Origin: Candidatus Rokuibacteriota bacterium
GTDB taxonomy: Bacteria > Methylomirabilota > Methylomirabilia > Rokubacteriales > CSP1-6
DNA length: 40,458 bases
Direction: 5' to 3'
Assembly (NCBI GenBank): GCA_016184365.1
Contig: JACPCW010000119.1
Span: 1 to 40,458, forward strand
Both the position numbers and the translations under genes were made by a program. This document shows, one piece after another, positions 8,381 to 16,281 of this stretch; the first letter of the stretch is position 1, and the number at the start of each line of letters is the position of its first letter. The notes beneath the pieces are model-generated. The model saw nothing but the letters and a program-made list of their open reading frames with translations, did not search any database and was not told the DNA's origin.

Positions 8381-8842
8381 ATGAACGGCGGAGATCGAGC
8401 TAGACAGGGCAGCCGGCGCCAGAACGGCCCGCCGACTCCGTCCTCCGGCCGCGCCGCGTCCATCCTGATCGTCGACGACGTCGAAGACTCGCGCGAGATG
8501 TACGCCGAGTACCTGCGCTACAAGGGCTACATCGTCGAGACAGCGACCGACGGTCGTGACGGCCTCGCGCGAGCGCTCGAGATGGCTCCCGACACGATCG
8601 TCCTCGACCTCACGATGCCCGGCATCGACGGACTCGAGGCGCTGCGCCAGCTTCGCCGCCACAGCGTCACCTCGCACGCGCTGCTGATCGTCGTCACCGG
8701 GCATGCGCTCAAGGGAACTCGAGAGCAGGCGATGAAGGCCGGCGCCGACGTGTTCCTCACGAAGCCGTGCTTGCCCGATGAGCTCGAGGCGGCGATCACC
8801 GCGCAACACGCACGGCGCGGCAACACCCCGCCGCGCCGCTGA
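8381..8842 (+). CDS. Single-domain response regulator (CheY-like)
   Basis: The 153-residue product has a basic, disordered N-terminal tail of about 25 residues and then one receiver domain: ILIVDDVEDSREM supplies the acidic pocket, LDLTMPGIDG the phosphoacceptor Asp, VVTGHA the Thr switch and FLTKPC the conserved Lys. There is no output domain. It may act through protein contact or relay phosphate from the kinase at 5999, 129 nt upstream. The start is uncertain: in-frame ATGs at 8273 and 8357 would extend the tail, and no clear ribosome-binding site decides it. Confidence 0.82.
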   Translation: MNGGDRARQGSRRQNGPPTPSSGRAASILIVDDVEDSREMYAEYLRYKGYIVETATDGRDGLARALEMAPDTIVLDLTMPGIDGLEALRQLRRHSVTSHALLIVVTGHALKGTREQAMKAGADVFLTKPCLPDELEAAITAQHARRGNTPPRR

Positions 8843-8861
8843 ACGGGCGCGACTGGAAGAC

Positions 8862-8934
8862 TGGAGCGGGCGAGAGGGGTCGAACCTCTGCCTCCGGCCT
8901 GGGTGGGTCGGCGCTCGCCGTGAGCTTCACCCGC
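8862..8934 (-). tRNA. Degenerate tRNA-Gly(CCC)-like element, probable tRNA pseudogene
   Basis: The minus strand folds as a 73-nt tRNA-like cloverleaf. The acceptor stem GCGGGTG pairs with CGCCCGC (one G-T wobble), followed by TCCA as in tRNA-Gly. The D arm is GCTC/GAGC with an unusually short 5-nt loop, and the T arm AGAGG/CCTCT has loop TTCGACC. The anticodon arm (CCGAC, eight-base loop CCACCCAG, GCCGG) has one A-C mismatch, one extra base and no T33, so decoding is doubtful. It looks like a decayed tRNA-Gly(CCC) or a tRNA-derived attachment remnant. No integrase is nearby. Confidence 0.5.
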
Positions 8935-9046
8935 TTTCCGCAACTTCTACATGGCAAGTCGCGTTCCACGCCCGAATCGCGGTGAACGCCGCGGATCGGG
9001 GGTGCGGCGCGGCAAGAAAATGCTGCGGGTCCGCAGATGACTGCAG

Positions 9047-9685
9047 TCAGTCCGCGACGACGATGGCGGTGTAGCCGTCGCGCGTGAACTTCGCGGCCGC
9101 GGCGTCCGCGTCGCCGCGCGTCGCGAACCGGCCCGTCCGGACACGATGCACGACCTGTCCGCCGGACTCGGCGCGCACGACGTCGGCGTCGACGCCCGCC
9201 CGGGCGAGCGATTGACGGAGGGCGACCGCGCGCTCTTCCTCGCTGAACGCGCCGACCTGGACGTAGAACGTGCCCGCCGCCGCCGCGGCCGCCTCGACGA
9301 GGCGGATTCTCACCGGCACGATGCCCGGACCCATCATGTCGAGCGCGACGCCGGCCGCGCGTGAGACGTCGAGGATCCGCTTGCCGACGTACGGGCCGCG
9401 ATCGTTCACCCGGACACGGACCGATCGGCCGTTGTTCAGATTCTCGACGAGGAGCCACGTCCCGAACGGCAGCGTGCGATGGGCCGCCGTCATCGCGTTC
9501 ATGTCGAAGGTTTCCCCGTTCGCGGTCTTCCGGCCGTGGTGCGGGTGGCCGTACCAGGACGCCATGCCACGCTGTTCGCCGGGCGGGGCGGCAGGTTCCG
9601 GGGCTGGCTTCGTCGTCGCGCGCGACGTGGCGCACGCGCTGGCGAGAGCGGCTACGATGGCGAGCAGGACGAGCCGCGCGATCAC
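9047..9685 (-). CDS. rlpA: RlpA-family septal lytic transglycosylase (lipoprotein)
   Basis: The 212-residue product has a lipoprotein signal with lipobox LASAC (Cys18), then a double-psi beta-barrel domain (GMASWYGHPHHGRKTANGE through LPFGTWLLVENLNNGRSV and VNDRGPYVGKRILDVS) and a C-terminal SPOR domain (TFYVQVGAFSEEERA to the end). RlpA cleaves glycan strands lacking stem peptides, and its SPOR domain directs it to the septum. The Asp in VNDRGP and the His in AAHRTLPFG match conserved active-site positions. It starts with GTG at 9685, divergent from the HTH/zinc-ribbon gene 48 nt away. Confidence 0.93.
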   Translation of the reverse strand: MIARLVLLAIVAALASACATSRATTKPAPEPAAPPGEQRGMASWYGHPHHGRKTANGETFDMNAMTAAHRTLPFGTWLLVENLNNGRSVRVRVNDRGPYVGKRILDVSRAAGVALDMMGPGIVPVRIRLVEAAAAAAGTFYVQVGAFSEEERAVALRQSLARAGVDADVVRAESGGQVVHRVRTGRFATRGDADAAAAKFTRDGYTAIVVAD

Positions 9686-9733
9686 CGTACGCTGACCTTA
9701 CCATCGGGTGCACGGAGCGCCGGGCGGAGAGCC

Positions 9734-10069
9734 ATGCCGGACCATGGACGACAGCGCGATCTGCCCGAGCGTCGCCTCACGCTGCGGGAGGCGTTGAAGC
9801 GCGTCCTCGGCGAGGGCATGTTCACCGCGCGCGAGCTGTCCGCGCGGGTCGGCCTCAGCGAAAAAGACGTCGCGGGGCATCTCGAGCACCTCGCGCGGTC
9901 GGTGAAGGCCACCGGCGAGCGCCTCGAGGTCGAGCGCCCGCGGTGCGAAAGCTGCGGGTTCGTCTTCAAGGACCGCGCGCGTCTGAGCAAACCGTCGCGC
10001 TGTCCGCGCTGCAAGAGCGAGCGCCTCAGCCCGGCGCGGTTCGGACTCGTCAAACGAGGAGACCCCTGA
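9734..10069 (+). CDS. HTH/zinc-ribbon predicted transcriptional regulator (COG3357-like)
   Basis: The 111-residue protein pairs an N-terminal winged-helix segment (LTLREALKRVLGEGMFTARELSARVGLSEKDVAGHLEHL) with a C-terminal zinc ribbon holding two Cys pairs (CESC and CPRC), followed by SERLSPARF. This matches the predicted HTH plus Zn-ribbon regulator family known mainly as COG3357; its target is unknown. ATG at 9734 has a GGAG site 4-7 nt upstream. Its stop overlaps the CaiB gene start (TGATG), so the two are probably cotranslated. Confidence 0.75.
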   Translation: MPDHGRQRDLPERRLTLREALKRVLGEGMFTARELSARVGLSEKDVAGHLEHLARSVKATGERLEVERPRCESCGFVFKDRARLSKPSRCPRCKSERLSPARFGLVKRGDP

Positions 10070-11262
10070 TGCCGATGCCGCTCGAAGACGTCACCGTGCT
10101 CGACCTGAGCCACGCGCTGGCCGGTCCGTTCTGCTCGACGATGCTCGCCGACTTCGGCGCGCGCGTGATCAAGCTCGAGCCGAAGGGTGAAGGCGACATC
10201 GCGCGGGCGTGGAGCCCGCCGCTGGCCGGCGGCGAGCGCTCGTACTTCGTCAGTCTCCACCGCAACAAGAAGGGCGTCGCGATCGATCTCAAGCGGCCCG
10301 AAGGCAAGGAGATCTTCTTCCAGCTCGTGGAGCGCGCGGACGTCGTGCTCGAGAACTACCGCACCGGCGCGCTCACCCGGCTCGGACTCGACTACGAAGC
10401 GGCGCGCAAGCGGAACCCTGCGATCATCTACTGCTCGATCTCGGGATTCGGCCAGGACGGCCCGTACCGTGACCGCGCGGCGCTCGACCTCATTCTGCAG
10501 GCCGAGAGCGGCATGATCAGCGTCACCGGGGAGCCGGGGAGCCACGGCGTTCGCGCCGGGACGTCGATCGCCGACATGACGGCCGGCATGTACGCGGCGT
10601 ACGGCATCATGCTCGCGCTCCGCGTGAAGGAGCGCACGGGTCGCGGCCAGGCGATCGACGTGTCGATGCTCGAAGGCCAGCTCTCGCTGCTCGGCACGAT
10701 GATCGGCGGGTATCTCGCGGACGGCGAAGTCCCGGCGCCGATGGGCACCGCCTACAAGGCGCTGCTCCCGTACCAGACGTTCCGCACGAAGACCCGTGAT
10801 CTCGCGCTCGCCGTCGGCAGCGAGAAGCTCTGGAAGATCTTCTGCCCCATCATCGGCGCGCCCGAGCTCGCGGACGATCCGCGCTATCGCACGAACGCCG
10901 ACCGCTCGCGCAACCGCGACACGCTCATTCCGCGGCTGCAGGAGATCTTCCTGACGAAGAGCTACGACGCGTGGGAAGCGGTGCTGCTCGAGCACGGGGT
11001 GCCGGTCGGCGCGATCAACACGCTCGCCGAGGTCGTCGAGCACCCGCAGGTGAAGGCGCGCGGCGCGCTCGTGGAGATGGACCATCCGCGCGCCGGCAAG
11101 GTGCGAATGGTCGGCGTCCCGGTCCGGCTTTCGGAGACACCGGGCGCAGTGCGGACGCCGTCACCGATGCTCGGCGAGCACACCGACGAGATTCTCCGCG
11201 ACGTGCTCGGCCTCGATGCCGCGCAGATTGCGGAGCTGCGCACGGCCGGTGCGATCGGCTAG
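10069..11262 (+). CDS. CaiB/BaiF family CoA-transferase
   Basis: This 397-residue class III CoA-transferase moves CoA between carboxylic acids through an aspartyl-CoA anhydride. The N-terminus LEDVTVLDLSHALAGPFCSTMLADFGARVIKLEPKG (read in segments) is diagnostic. The catalytic Asp is in SIADMTAGMYAAYG, and the C-terminal half contains GVPVGAINTLAEVVEHPQVKARG. GAGGAG lies 7 nt before the ATG. The substrate cannot be read from sequence; carnitine, formyl, bile-acid and aromatic substrates all occur in the family. It is coupled to the upstream regulator gene. Confidence 0.92.
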   Translation: MPMPLEDVTVLDLSHALAGPFCSTMLADFGARVIKLEPKGEGDIARAWSPPLAGGERSYFVSLHRNKKGVAIDLKRPEGKEIFFQLVERADVVLENYRTGALTRLGLDYEAARKRNPAIIYCSISGFGQDGPYRDRAALDLILQAESGMISVTGEPGSHGVRAGTSIADMTAGMYAAYGIMLALRVKERTGRGQAIDVSMLEGQLSLLGTMIGGYLADGEVPAPMGTAYKALLPYQTFRTKTRDLALAVGSEKLWKIFCPIIGAPELADDPRYRTNADRSRNRDTLIPRLQEIFLTKSYDAWEAVLLEHGVPVGAINTLAEVVEHPQVKARGALVEMDHPRAGKVRMVGVPVRLSETPGAVRTPSPMLGEHTDEILRDVLGLDAAQIAELRTAGAIG

Positions 11263-11450
11263 GCGCGGCGTTCGGTGGGAGAGCAGATTTATACATTGAC
11301 AGCATTCCTCGCGCGCAGCGGCGAGTGTCGGAGCCCATCCTCAGATGCTCATTGGAAAGCCCGCTTGGCGCTGCCACCGGCGCGAGACCGACGAGGTTGA
11401 ACGAAGCAAAGGTTCACGACGAGAACGTGTCTCCACGGGGCTCCCAAGCG

Positions 11451-11475
11451 GCTCGAAAAACGGGGGCTAGAGTCG
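11451..11475 (+). repeat. Conserved upstream element of DUF222-HNH copy 1
   Basis: The block from CTCGAAAAACGGGG to TAGAGTCG reappears, with small changes, 23 nt upstream of the second DUF222-HNH copy (27430-27454, minus). The rest of the 11263-11497 gap shows nothing recognisable apart from an isolated TTGACA at 11296. Confidence 0.5.
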
Positions 11476-11497
11476 CTGCAGCACAAGGGGGCTGGCC

Positions 11498-12841
11498 ATG
11501 GAGATTCACGGGATCACGGTCCTTCCCGACCCGGAACCGATCGCGGAGCTGCGGCGACTGGGCGATGAGATCGCCGAGCTGGCGGCGCACCTCGATGCCG
11601 CCACGGCGCGCCTGCTGGAGCTGATCCGAGAGTTCGACGCCCGCGAAGGCTGGAGCGGCTTCCCGTCGTGTGCGGCATGGTTGACCTACCGCGTGGGCCT
11701 TGGACCGCGCGCCGCACGCGAGAAAGTCCGGGTGGCTCGCGCGCTGGCCACGCTGCCGCGGATCGCGGCCGCCCTTGCCCGCGGCGAAGTCTCCTACGCC
11801 AAGGTGCGCGCCATCACCCGCGTAGCGGCGCCGGACACCGAGGAGCGGCTGCTCGCGTACGCGCGCGCCGGTACGGCCGCCCACGTCGAGCGGCTCGTGC
11901 AGGGGTGGCGCACGGTGGATCGGAATGCCGAGGCGCGGGAAGGCGAGCGGCAGCACCGGAGCCGCGGGCTGCATGTCTACCAGGACGACGACGGGATGTT
12001 CGTCGTCCGCGGACGGCTGACGCCGGAGACCGGCGCGCTGCTCCAGCGAGCGCTCGACGCCGCGCGCGCGGCGCTGTATCCGCCGGTTCGCGAGCCCGGG
12101 ACCGCGGTCCCGCGGAACCACCCGGCGGCGGACCCGCCCAGCGTCGGGCAGCAGCAGGCCGACGCGCTGGCGCTGCTCGCGGAGACGGCGTTGCATCACG
12201 AGCTCGATCCCGGGGCGCCGGGGGAACGCTACCAGGTCGTGGTCCACGTCGATGCGGCGGTGCTGGCGGACGCCGAGCAACCCGGGCACTCGGTGCTCGA
12301 GGACGGGCCGCGCGTTCCCGCGGGAACGTCGCAGCGCCTGGCGTGCGATGCGAGCCGGATCGTGATGCGGCACGACGCCGACGGGCAGATCGTCGAGGTG
12401 GGCGCGCGCACGCGGACGATCCCGCCGGCGTTGCGGCGCGCGCTACAACACCGGGACCGCGGCTGTCGCTTCCCGGGCTGCACGGTGCGATTCGGGCAGG
12501 GCCATCACATCCGGCACTGGGCGGCCGGCGGTCCGACGACGCTGTCGAACCTCGCGTTACTGTGTCGGCGCCACCATCGCGCGGTGCACGAGGAGGGATA
12601 TCGCGTCACGCGCCAGCCGGATGGCGCGCTGGAATTCCGGACGCCTCAGGGTTGGGTGCTGCCCGACGTCCCGGCGCCGGCGGCGGTGCCGGACGACGCG
12701 GTGGAAGCGCTCCGCGCCGCGAACGTCGCGAACGGGGTGCGCCTGGATGCGCAGACGGCGCGCCCGAGCTGGTGCGGAGAGCGCGTTGACGTGCGGCACG
12801 CGATCGACGTCCTCCATCCGCTCGCCGTGGGGTCATCGTAA
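11498..12841 (+). CDS. DUF222/HNH endonuclease domain protein (13E12-repeat-like), copy 1
   Basis: The 447-residue protein has the helical DUF222 region (about residues 15-300; ARLLELIREFDAREGW, SCAAWLTYRVGL, VERLVQGWR) and a C-terminal HNH nuclease fold with HHIRHWAAGGPTT, NLALLCRRHHRAVHEEGY at about residues 330-370. HNH folds cut DNA using one metal ion. Related multicopy genes include the mycobacterial 13E12 family; their function is poorly known and mobility is suspected. A GGGGG site lies 6 nt before ATG. A close paralogue in inverted orientation at 26071-27407 is frameshifted. Confidence 0.88.
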   Translation: MEIHGITVLPDPEPIAELRRLGDEIAELAAHLDAATARLLELIREFDAREGWSGFPSCAAWLTYRVGLGPRAAREKVRVARALATLPRIAAALARGEVSYAKVRAITRVAAPDTEERLLAYARAGTAAHVERLVQGWRTVDRNAEAREGERQHRSRGLHVYQDDDGMFVVRGRLTPETGALLQRALDAARAALYPPVREPGTAVPRNHPAADPPSVGQQQADALALLAETALHHELDPGAPGERYQVVVHVDAAVLADAEQPGHSVLEDGPRVPAGTSQRLACDASRIVMRHDADGQIVEVGARTRTIPPALRRALQHRDRGCRFPGCTVRFGQGHHIRHWAAGGPTTLSNLALLCRRHHRAVHEEGYRVTRQPDGALEFRTPQGWVLPDVPAPAAVPDDAVEALRAANVANGVRLDAQTARPSWCGERVDVRHAIDVLHPLAVGSS

Positions 12842-12878
12842 GCCGCACCTTCACGAACAGAGCCGGCCAGCAGGTCCA

Positions 12879-13826
12879 TCACTTCACCGCGTACGGATTG
12901 ATGGGCGTGCCGACACCGCGCGTGACCGGCAACGGCGGCGCGACGAGCAGGAACGCGTAGCGGCCATCCGCCGCGCAGTCGGCGGCGAGCTCTTCGAGAT
13001 GGAAGATCTCGCCGAGCGTCAGCCCCATGTTCGGGATGGCGCAGATGTGGAACGGGCTGCGGAACGGCGGCAGCTCGGACGGCCGCACCTCGACCGCGTA
13101 GTTGTCGCTCGCGACCGCCGCGATCTGCTTCGCGTGCATCCACGGCGCGGTGTGAACGGACACGCCGGGCGAATCGTCGAGATCGAAGTCGCGCCAGTCG
13201 CCGCGGTCGAGGTAGCGCGACATGTGGCCGGTGCGGATCAGCAGCAGGTCGCCGCGCTGCACCTCGACCTTCTGCGCCGCGGCGGTGGCGTCGAGATCGT
13301 CCGCGGTGATCGCGTATCCCGGCTCGAGCGCGCGGACGCCCTTCATGCGCGCGACGTCCAGCAGCACGCCGCGGCCGGCGATCTTGTCCTTCGTCTTGTC
13401 GATGCTGTTCTTCGCGGCGCCCGTCGAGCTCACGAGGGAGGCGTCGTAGCCGTTCCACATCCGGCCTTCGTAGAAGACGTGCGCGAGGCTGTCCCACTGC
13501 GTGACGCACTGGAGCGGCATGACGATCCAGTCGTCGCTGCCGCCGTAGCCCTGCAGCGAGGCGACTTCCGCGGCGTTCTTCGGTTGATCGCCGCCGTCGC
13601 GGAACATCGCGTGAATCGGATTGAACCGCTGTCGCGTGCCGCTCTGCGGGCCTTCGCGCTGCAGGGGAATGCCGAGCGCGAACACCCTGCCGCTGGTCGC
13701 CAGCCGGCACGCCGCGGCGATCGTCGCCGGCGTGATGTAGTTCAGCGTGCCGATCTCGTCGTCCGGTCCCCACGTGCCCCAGTTCCGCACGGAAAGCGCG
13801 ATTGTTCGCAGCGTCGCTTCGCTCAT
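12879..13826 (-). CDS. Cyclase-family (kynurenine-formamidase-like) metal hydrolase
   Basis: The 315-residue product belongs to the putative cyclase family (PF04199 fold). It shows WGPDDEIGTLNYITP near the N-terminus, RFNPIHAMF, and a metal-binding region MPLQCVTQWDSLAHVFYEG (about residues 103-121), where the usual HxGTHxDxxxH is replaced by a Gln-rich variant, leaving Asp112 and His116. RGVLLDVARMKG and LLIRTGHM are also typical. Family members hydrolyse amides or lactones, and the substrate here is unknown. ATG at 13826 is chosen by homology, although the frame stays open to 13937. It is divergent from the MlaC-OmpA fusion. Confidence 0.85.
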   Translation of the reverse strand: MSEATLRTIALSVRNWGTWGPDDEIGTLNYITPATIAAACRLATSGRVFALGIPLQREGPQSGTRQRFNPIHAMFRDGGDQPKNAAEVASLQGYGGSDDWIVMPLQCVTQWDSLAHVFYEGRMWNGYDASLVSSTGAAKNSIDKTKDKIAGRGVLLDVARMKGVRALEPGYAITADDLDATAAAQKVEVQRGDLLLIRTGHMSRYLDRGDWRDFDLDDSPGVSVHTAPWMHAKQIAAVASDNYAVEVRPSELPPFRSPFHICAIPNMGLTLGEIFHLEELAADCAADGRYAFLLVAPPLPVTRGVGTPINPYAVK

Positions 13827-13849
13827 GGCCCCGATCTTACGCGTGCTAC

Positions 13850-13865
13850 GGGCATCGAATATGCT
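13850..13865 (+). promoter_or_regulatory. Candidate sigma-54 promoter of the MlaC-OmpA fusion gene
   Basis: GGGCATCGAATATGCT has the invariant GG (13851-13852), N10 and GC (13863-13864), and matches 8 of 12 non-N consensus positions. The predicted start near 13876 falls just before the GGGAGG ribosome-binding site at 13882. GG-N10-GC is common by chance in GC-rich DNA, so context carries much of the weight. Confidence 0.4.
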
Positions 13866-13896
13866 GCATTCCCTCCTTTCCGGGAGGACGACGGCC

Positions 13897-14829
13897 ATGC
13901 GCCACACACGTGGTCTCGGGACGATCCTGGCGGTCATCGTGCTGTGCAGCGTGTCGATCGCGGAATCCTCGCCTCGCGAAGCGATCGAAGACTTCTACGC
14001 GCGCGCCATCTCGATCATGAGCGCCGCCACCAGCGCGCCGCAGGCGCGGAACGACGTGCGTGACCTCGCCCGAGGCCTGTTCGACGGCCGCCGCGCCGCG
14101 CAGCGCGCCCTGGGAGCCGAGTGGAACGACCGGACGGCGGCCGAGCACGACGAGTTCGCTCACCTGTTCACGACCGCGCTGGAGCGTACCTGGCTCGCCA
14201 TGGTCCAGGCGCGGCTGCCACGCAACCGGCCGCCCGAGATCCGTATCGTCGACGAGCAGATCGGTGACGGAGGCGCCGCGCTCGTTCGCACGAGAGTCCG
14301 GACCAGGGACGAGGACGACCTTCCGCTGGACTACGTGATGTCCAGGGCCGGCGGGACATGGCGGATCCACGACATCGTCATCGACGGGGTGAGCCTGGTC
14401 GACAACTTCCGCGCGCAGTTCGCGCGGATCGTGCGGACGTCGTCCTACGCCGAGCTGGCGTCGCGCTTACGGGCGCTCGACGACGCCGACGTGGCGGGTC
14501 CGCTCGTCGTCGCCTACTTCGACACGGACCGGGCCGACCTCGGTCCCGCAGCGCAGCGCGATCTGGCCAGAGTGGCCGCACGGTTCGTCGCGGACCGGCA
14601 GGCGCGCGCCCTCGTCGAGAGCCATGCGGACCAGCGCGGAGACGTTCGATCGAACCATCGCCTGGCCCAGCGGAGAGCCGACGCGATCCGCCGACATCTC
14701 GTGTCTCTCGGCGTCGCCGACGACCGCATCGTCACCGTCGTCTACGGGGACCAGCGGCCACTCTGCCGGGAGCGGCTGGAGACGTGCTGGGAACGGAACC
14801 GGCGAGCGGTCGTGCGGCTGACGCCCTAG
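13897..14829 (+). CDS. MlaC/Ttg2D-like domain fused to OmpA peptidoglycan-binding domain
   Basis: The 310-residue secreted protein has a signal peptide (hydrophobic stretch TILAVIVLCSVSIA) and an MlaC-like phospholipid-carrier region (about residues 25-185) containing the family hallmark IHDIVIDGVSLVDNFRAQF. An OmpA-like domain (about 200-308) has FDTDRADL, SHADQRGD and LAQRRADAIRRHL with the Asp and Arg that bind diaminopimelate. MlaC shuttles phospholipids between membranes, so joining it to a peptidoglycan anchor would tether the carrier. GGGAGG supports ATG at 13897 over the in-frame ATG at 13861. No mlaD, mlaE or mlaF genes are nearby. Confidence 0.85.
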   Translation: MRHTRGLGTILAVIVLCSVSIAESSPREAIEDFYARAISIMSAATSAPQARNDVRDLARGLFDGRRAAQRALGAEWNDRTAAEHDEFAHLFTTALERTWLAMVQARLPRNRPPEIRIVDEQIGDGGAALVRTRVRTRDEDDLPLDYVMSRAGGTWRIHDIVIDGVSLVDNFRAQFARIVRTSSYAELASRLRALDDADVAGPLVVAYFDTDRADLGPAAQRDLARVAARFVADRQARALVESHADQRGDVRSNHRLAQRRADAIRRHLVSLGVADDRIVTVVYGDQRPLCRERLETCWERNRRAVVRLTP

Positions 14830-14839
14830 CGTGATCCGC

Positions 14840-14854
14840 CTGCAACATTTGCAG
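14840..14854. promoter_or_regulatory. Palindromic element 1 (candidate activator site)
   Basis: CTGCAA-CAT-TTGCAG is a perfect inverted repeat. Extended by one base it matches 13 of 16 positions with the reverse complement of 19025-19040, upstream of the sigma-54 cluster promoter. Confidence 0.5.
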
Positions 14855-14879
14855 CGGCGCCGGGCGGGGGTGGGTCGAG

Positions 14880-14902
14880 CAGGCTGCAATTCGTGCAGCC
14901 TG
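14880..14902. promoter_or_regulatory. Palindromic element 2 (candidate activator site or hairpin)
   Basis: CAGGCTGCA and TGCAGCCTG form a perfect 9-bp inverted repeat around ATTCG. Fifteen bases (14882-14896) recur exactly, inverted, at 18992-19006. It lies between two converging genes, so a bidirectional terminator role is possible, but there is no T tract. Confidence 0.5.
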
Positions 14903-14910
14903 TAGCGCGG

Positions 14911-16281
14911 CTATTCGATCTGGTACCGCCGCAGCTTGTAGTGGAGGGCGCGGGGACTGATGCCGAGGAGTTTCGCCGCCCGCTCACGGTGCGACGTGAC
15001 CTCGGTGAGGGTCTTCCGGATGATCTGCTCCTCCACGACGTGAAGGGCGATGCCCAGCGGGATCGTCATGCTCCGCTCGGGGCGCTCGCCCGTGAGGATC
15101 GTGGACGGCAGATGCACGGGGCGGATGATCCGGCTCGGCACGGTCACCGCGAGGCGCTCGGCGAGGTTTCGCAGCTCGCGGACGTTCCCCGGCCACGTGT
15201 AGTCGCGCAGCGCCTGCAGCGCGGCGGGCGCGAACGTCTTCTCGGGCCGGGTGTACTGCTGGCAGAACTCGCGCATGAAGCGCGTGACGAGCAGGGCGAG
15301 GTCCTCGAGGCGTTCACGGAGCGGCGGCAGCGTGATCGGGACGACGTTCAGCCGGTAGAACAGATCCTCACGAAAGGCGCCGGCCCGGATGGTGTCCTCG
15401 AGCGTCCTGTTCGTGGCGGCGATGAAGCGAACGTCGACGGAGACCGGCTTGGTTCCCCCGACCCTCCGGAATTCGCGCTGCTGCAGCACGCGGAGGAAAT
15501 CGACCTGGGTCTTCGGGGTCATCTCGCTCACTTCGTCCAGAAAGAGCGTCCCCCCGTCGGCCTGCTCGATCCTTCCCGGCTTCATCCCGAGCGCGCCGGT
15601 GAAGGCACCCCGCTCGTAGCCGAACAGCTCCGACTCGAGCAGGGTCTCCGGAAGCGCTCCACAGTTCAGCGTGACGAAGGGACCGGCCTTGCGCTCGCTG
15701 CGGTTGTGGATCGCCCGCGCGACGAGCTCCTTGCCGGTTCCTGATTCGCCGGTGAGGAGCACCGTGGCCATGGTCGGGGAGACCTGCCGGACGGTTTCGT
15801 ACACCGCACGCATCGGCAGGCTTCGTCCGACGATGTGCTCGAACGCGGCCTTCAGCGCGACCTCCTCCCGCAGCTGCCGCACCTCCTGCCGCAGGGATCG
15901 ATGCTCCAACGCCTTGCGGACGATGTGCGTGAGGCGCTCGGGGTCCGCAGGCTTCGTGACGTAGTCGTAGGCGCCGAGCTTCATGGCTTCGACCGCGGTC
16001 TCGATGGTCCCGTACGCGGTGAGCACGACGACCTCGGTCTCGGGGGAACGCTGCTTGACGGCCCGGAGGACATCCAGACCGCTCGCCCCGATCATCTTGA
16101 GGTCCGTGAGCACGAGGTCGAACACGGTCTCTGCCACCATCGCGACGGCGGCGTCGCCGTGGCCAGCCGCAGCGACGATGTATCCGTCGGCTTCGAGGAT
16201 CTTCACCAGCGCCGTGCGGATGTTCGTTTCGTCGTCGACGATCAGGAGGCGCGCGGATGTCGCCGCCGGCGGCTCGCTCAA
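14911..16281 (-). CDS. NtrC-family sigma-54-dependent response regulator
   Basis: The 456-residue regulator has a receiver domain (LLIVDDETN; phosphoacceptor Asp60 in LVLTDLKM; switch residues in VVLTAYG; Lys110 in YVTKPAD). Next comes an AAA+ domain with Walker A GESGTGKE (about 178-185), the exact GAFTGA loop (225-230) that contacts sigma-54, and Walker B TLFLDE (245-250). A Fis-type helix-turn-helix ends the protein (AAKLLGISPRALHYKL). The TTG start overlaps the kinase stop (TTGA), coupling both. It probably activates sigma-54 promoters nearby, including that of its own cluster at 18888-18903. Confidence 0.94.
   Translation of the reverse strand: MSEPPAATSARLLIVDDETNIRTALVKILEADGYIVAAAGHGDAAVAMVAETVFDLVLTDLKMIGASGLDVLRAVKQRSPETEVVVLTAYGTIETAVEAMKLGAYDYVTKPADPERLTHIVRKALEHRSLRQEVRQLREEVALKAAFEHIVGRSLPMRAVYETVRQVSPTMATVLLTGESGTGKELVARAIHNRSERKAGPFVTLNCGALPETLLESELFGYERGAFTGALGMKPGRIEQADGGTLFLDEVSEMTPKTQVDFLRVLQQREFRRVGGTKPVSVDVRFIAATNRTLEDTIRAGAFREDLFYRLNVVPITLPPLRERLEDLALLVTRFMREFCQQYTRPEKTFAPAALQALRDYTWPGNVRELRNLAERLAVTVPSRIIRPVHLPSTILTGERPERSMTIPLGIALHVVEEQIIRKTLTEVTSHRERAAKLLGISPRALHYKLRRYQIE

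Noticed and set aside
6692..8809. A 705-codon minus-strand open frame
   Set aside because: It is the shadow of the histidine kinase and response regulator, with no domain resemblance and a His/Arg/Glu-rich composition.
11288..11301. TTATA/TTGACA pieces in the gap before HNH copy 1
   Set aside because: No partner hexamer at correct spacing on either strand.
14920..14935. GG-N10-GC match on the plus strand after the palindromes
   Set aside because: Only the GG/GC core fits, the -12 lacks TT, and it would drive only antisense RNA into the activator gene.
15125..15142. CGGCACG followed by CCGC on the plus strand
   Set aside because: It lies inside the regulator coding sequence, the -12 element is poor, and no gene lies downstream on that strand.
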